Source: CAZDEK01 sp964504625
GTDB taxonomy: Bacteria; Patescibacteriota; Saccharimonadia; CAILAD01; GCA-016700035
Direction: 5' to 3'
Assembly (NCBI GenBank): GCA_964504625.1
Contig: CAZDEK010000013.1
Coordinates: 1-15,277, forward strand
Length of the DNA stretch: 15,277 nt
The position numbers and the translations under genes are program-made. Positions 15,035 to 15,277 of this stretch are shown here, in pieces. The notes below the pieces were generated by a model, which saw only the letters and a list, made by a program, of their open reading frames with translations, did no database searches and was not told the DNA's origin. The stretch's first letter is position 1. Each line of letters starts with the position of its first letter.

Positions 15035-15277
15035 ATGACAATTTCCGCAGAACATCTGGAGCTCGGCCGTCAGATTCTGGAGGATTTGTTGCGAGCGATG
15101 GGGTTTGAAGAGTTTACTATCTACGAAGATCAGCTTGAGAGTCGGCAGATATTAGCGATAGCAGCCGAAAATCACGCGGTTCTGATTGGACGACGGGGTG
15201 ATAACCTCCACGCCTTGCAGCAGCTCTTTAATGCGCTCCTTAAGCATCGAGACGCAGAAGCACCCTACATCACGATT
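15035..15277 (+). CDS. jag: Jag/KhpB-like KH (R3H) RNA-binding protein, 3' end cut by window
   Basis: Eighty-one residues are visible before the window ends. They begin MTISAEHLELGRQILEDLL and contain AVLIGRRGDNLHALQQLF, a type II KH domain with the GRRG loop at 52-55, as in Jag/KhpB/EloR. An R3H domain would be expected beyond the window. The KH domain begins almost at the N-terminus, so the usual Jag_N domain is missing, as in shorter Jag-like proteins. The gene starts two bases after the yidC stop, with a strong purine run (AGAGGGGG) at 15022-15029. In firmicutes KhpB with KhpA influences cell elongation; here that role is only inferred. Confidence 0.9.
   Translation, partial: MTISAEHLELGRQILEDLLRAMGFEEFTIYEDQLESRQILAIAAENHAVLIGRRGDNLHALQQLFNALLKHRDAEAPYITI

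Noticed and set aside
1..15277. Recoded TGA (code 25, as in Gracilibacteria/Absconditabacteria)
   Set aside because: TGA is the natural stop of recF, dnaA and rnpA at the expected protein ends, so the standard bacterial code fits.
1..15277. CRISPR arrays, tRNA/rRNA genes, insertion sequences
   Set aside because: No regularly spaced repeats with unique spacers, no cloverleaf or rRNA-like blocks, and no transposase or integrase frame was found; the only clustered repeats are DnaA-box-like.

Overview
The window looks like the replication-origin region of a bacterial chromosome, most likely from a member of the Candidate Phyla Radiation (Patescibacteria), with Saccharibacteria (TM7) the best guess. 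The guess rests on three things. A dnaA-dnaN-recF-DUF721 operon diverges from rpmH-rnpA-yidD-yidC-jag. The genes are very tightly packed, with TAATG, ATGA and GTGA start/stop overlaps. Beside the origin lies a VirB4/TraC-like gene block with large secreted murein hydrolases. TGA is used as an ordinary stop (recF, dnaA, rnpA), so the TGA-as-glycine code of Gracilibacteria and Absconditabacteria does not apply. The taxonomy is inference from gene content, not a database match.

Region A (1-9148, + strand) is one apparent operon that begins upstream of the window. Its genes are: the end of a TraC-like protein; a VirB4-type ATPase; a 1150-residue single-anchor membrane protein ending in an M15 (VanY-like) peptidase; a small anchored PEGA-like protein; a secreted protein combining SGNH, phage-tail-lysozyme-like and CHAP domains; and a small anchored Ig-like protein. 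Together they resemble a stripped-down, type IV secretion-derived envelope machine. It carries at least three different predicted peptidoglycan-cutting activities. No coupling ATPase (VirD4), relaxase or pilin is visible in the window.

Region B (9145-13315, - strand) is the replication operon dnaA, dnaN, recF and dciA (DUF721). It converges on region A so tightly that both final stop codons lie in one CTAG palindrome. The 335-base dnaA-dnaN gap and the 177-base dnaA-rpmH gap both hold clusters of DnaA-box-like 9-mers. The two gaps share an exact 16-base repeat, which suggests a bipartite oriC around dnaA.

Region C (13493-15277, + strand) is the ribosomal protein L34 - RNase P protein - YidD - YidC - Jag/KhpB operon, cut by the window end within jag. 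It has a good sigma70-type promoter placed so close to rpmH that the mRNA may be nearly leaderless. No tRNA, rRNA, CRISPR array, insertion sequence or integrase was seen.
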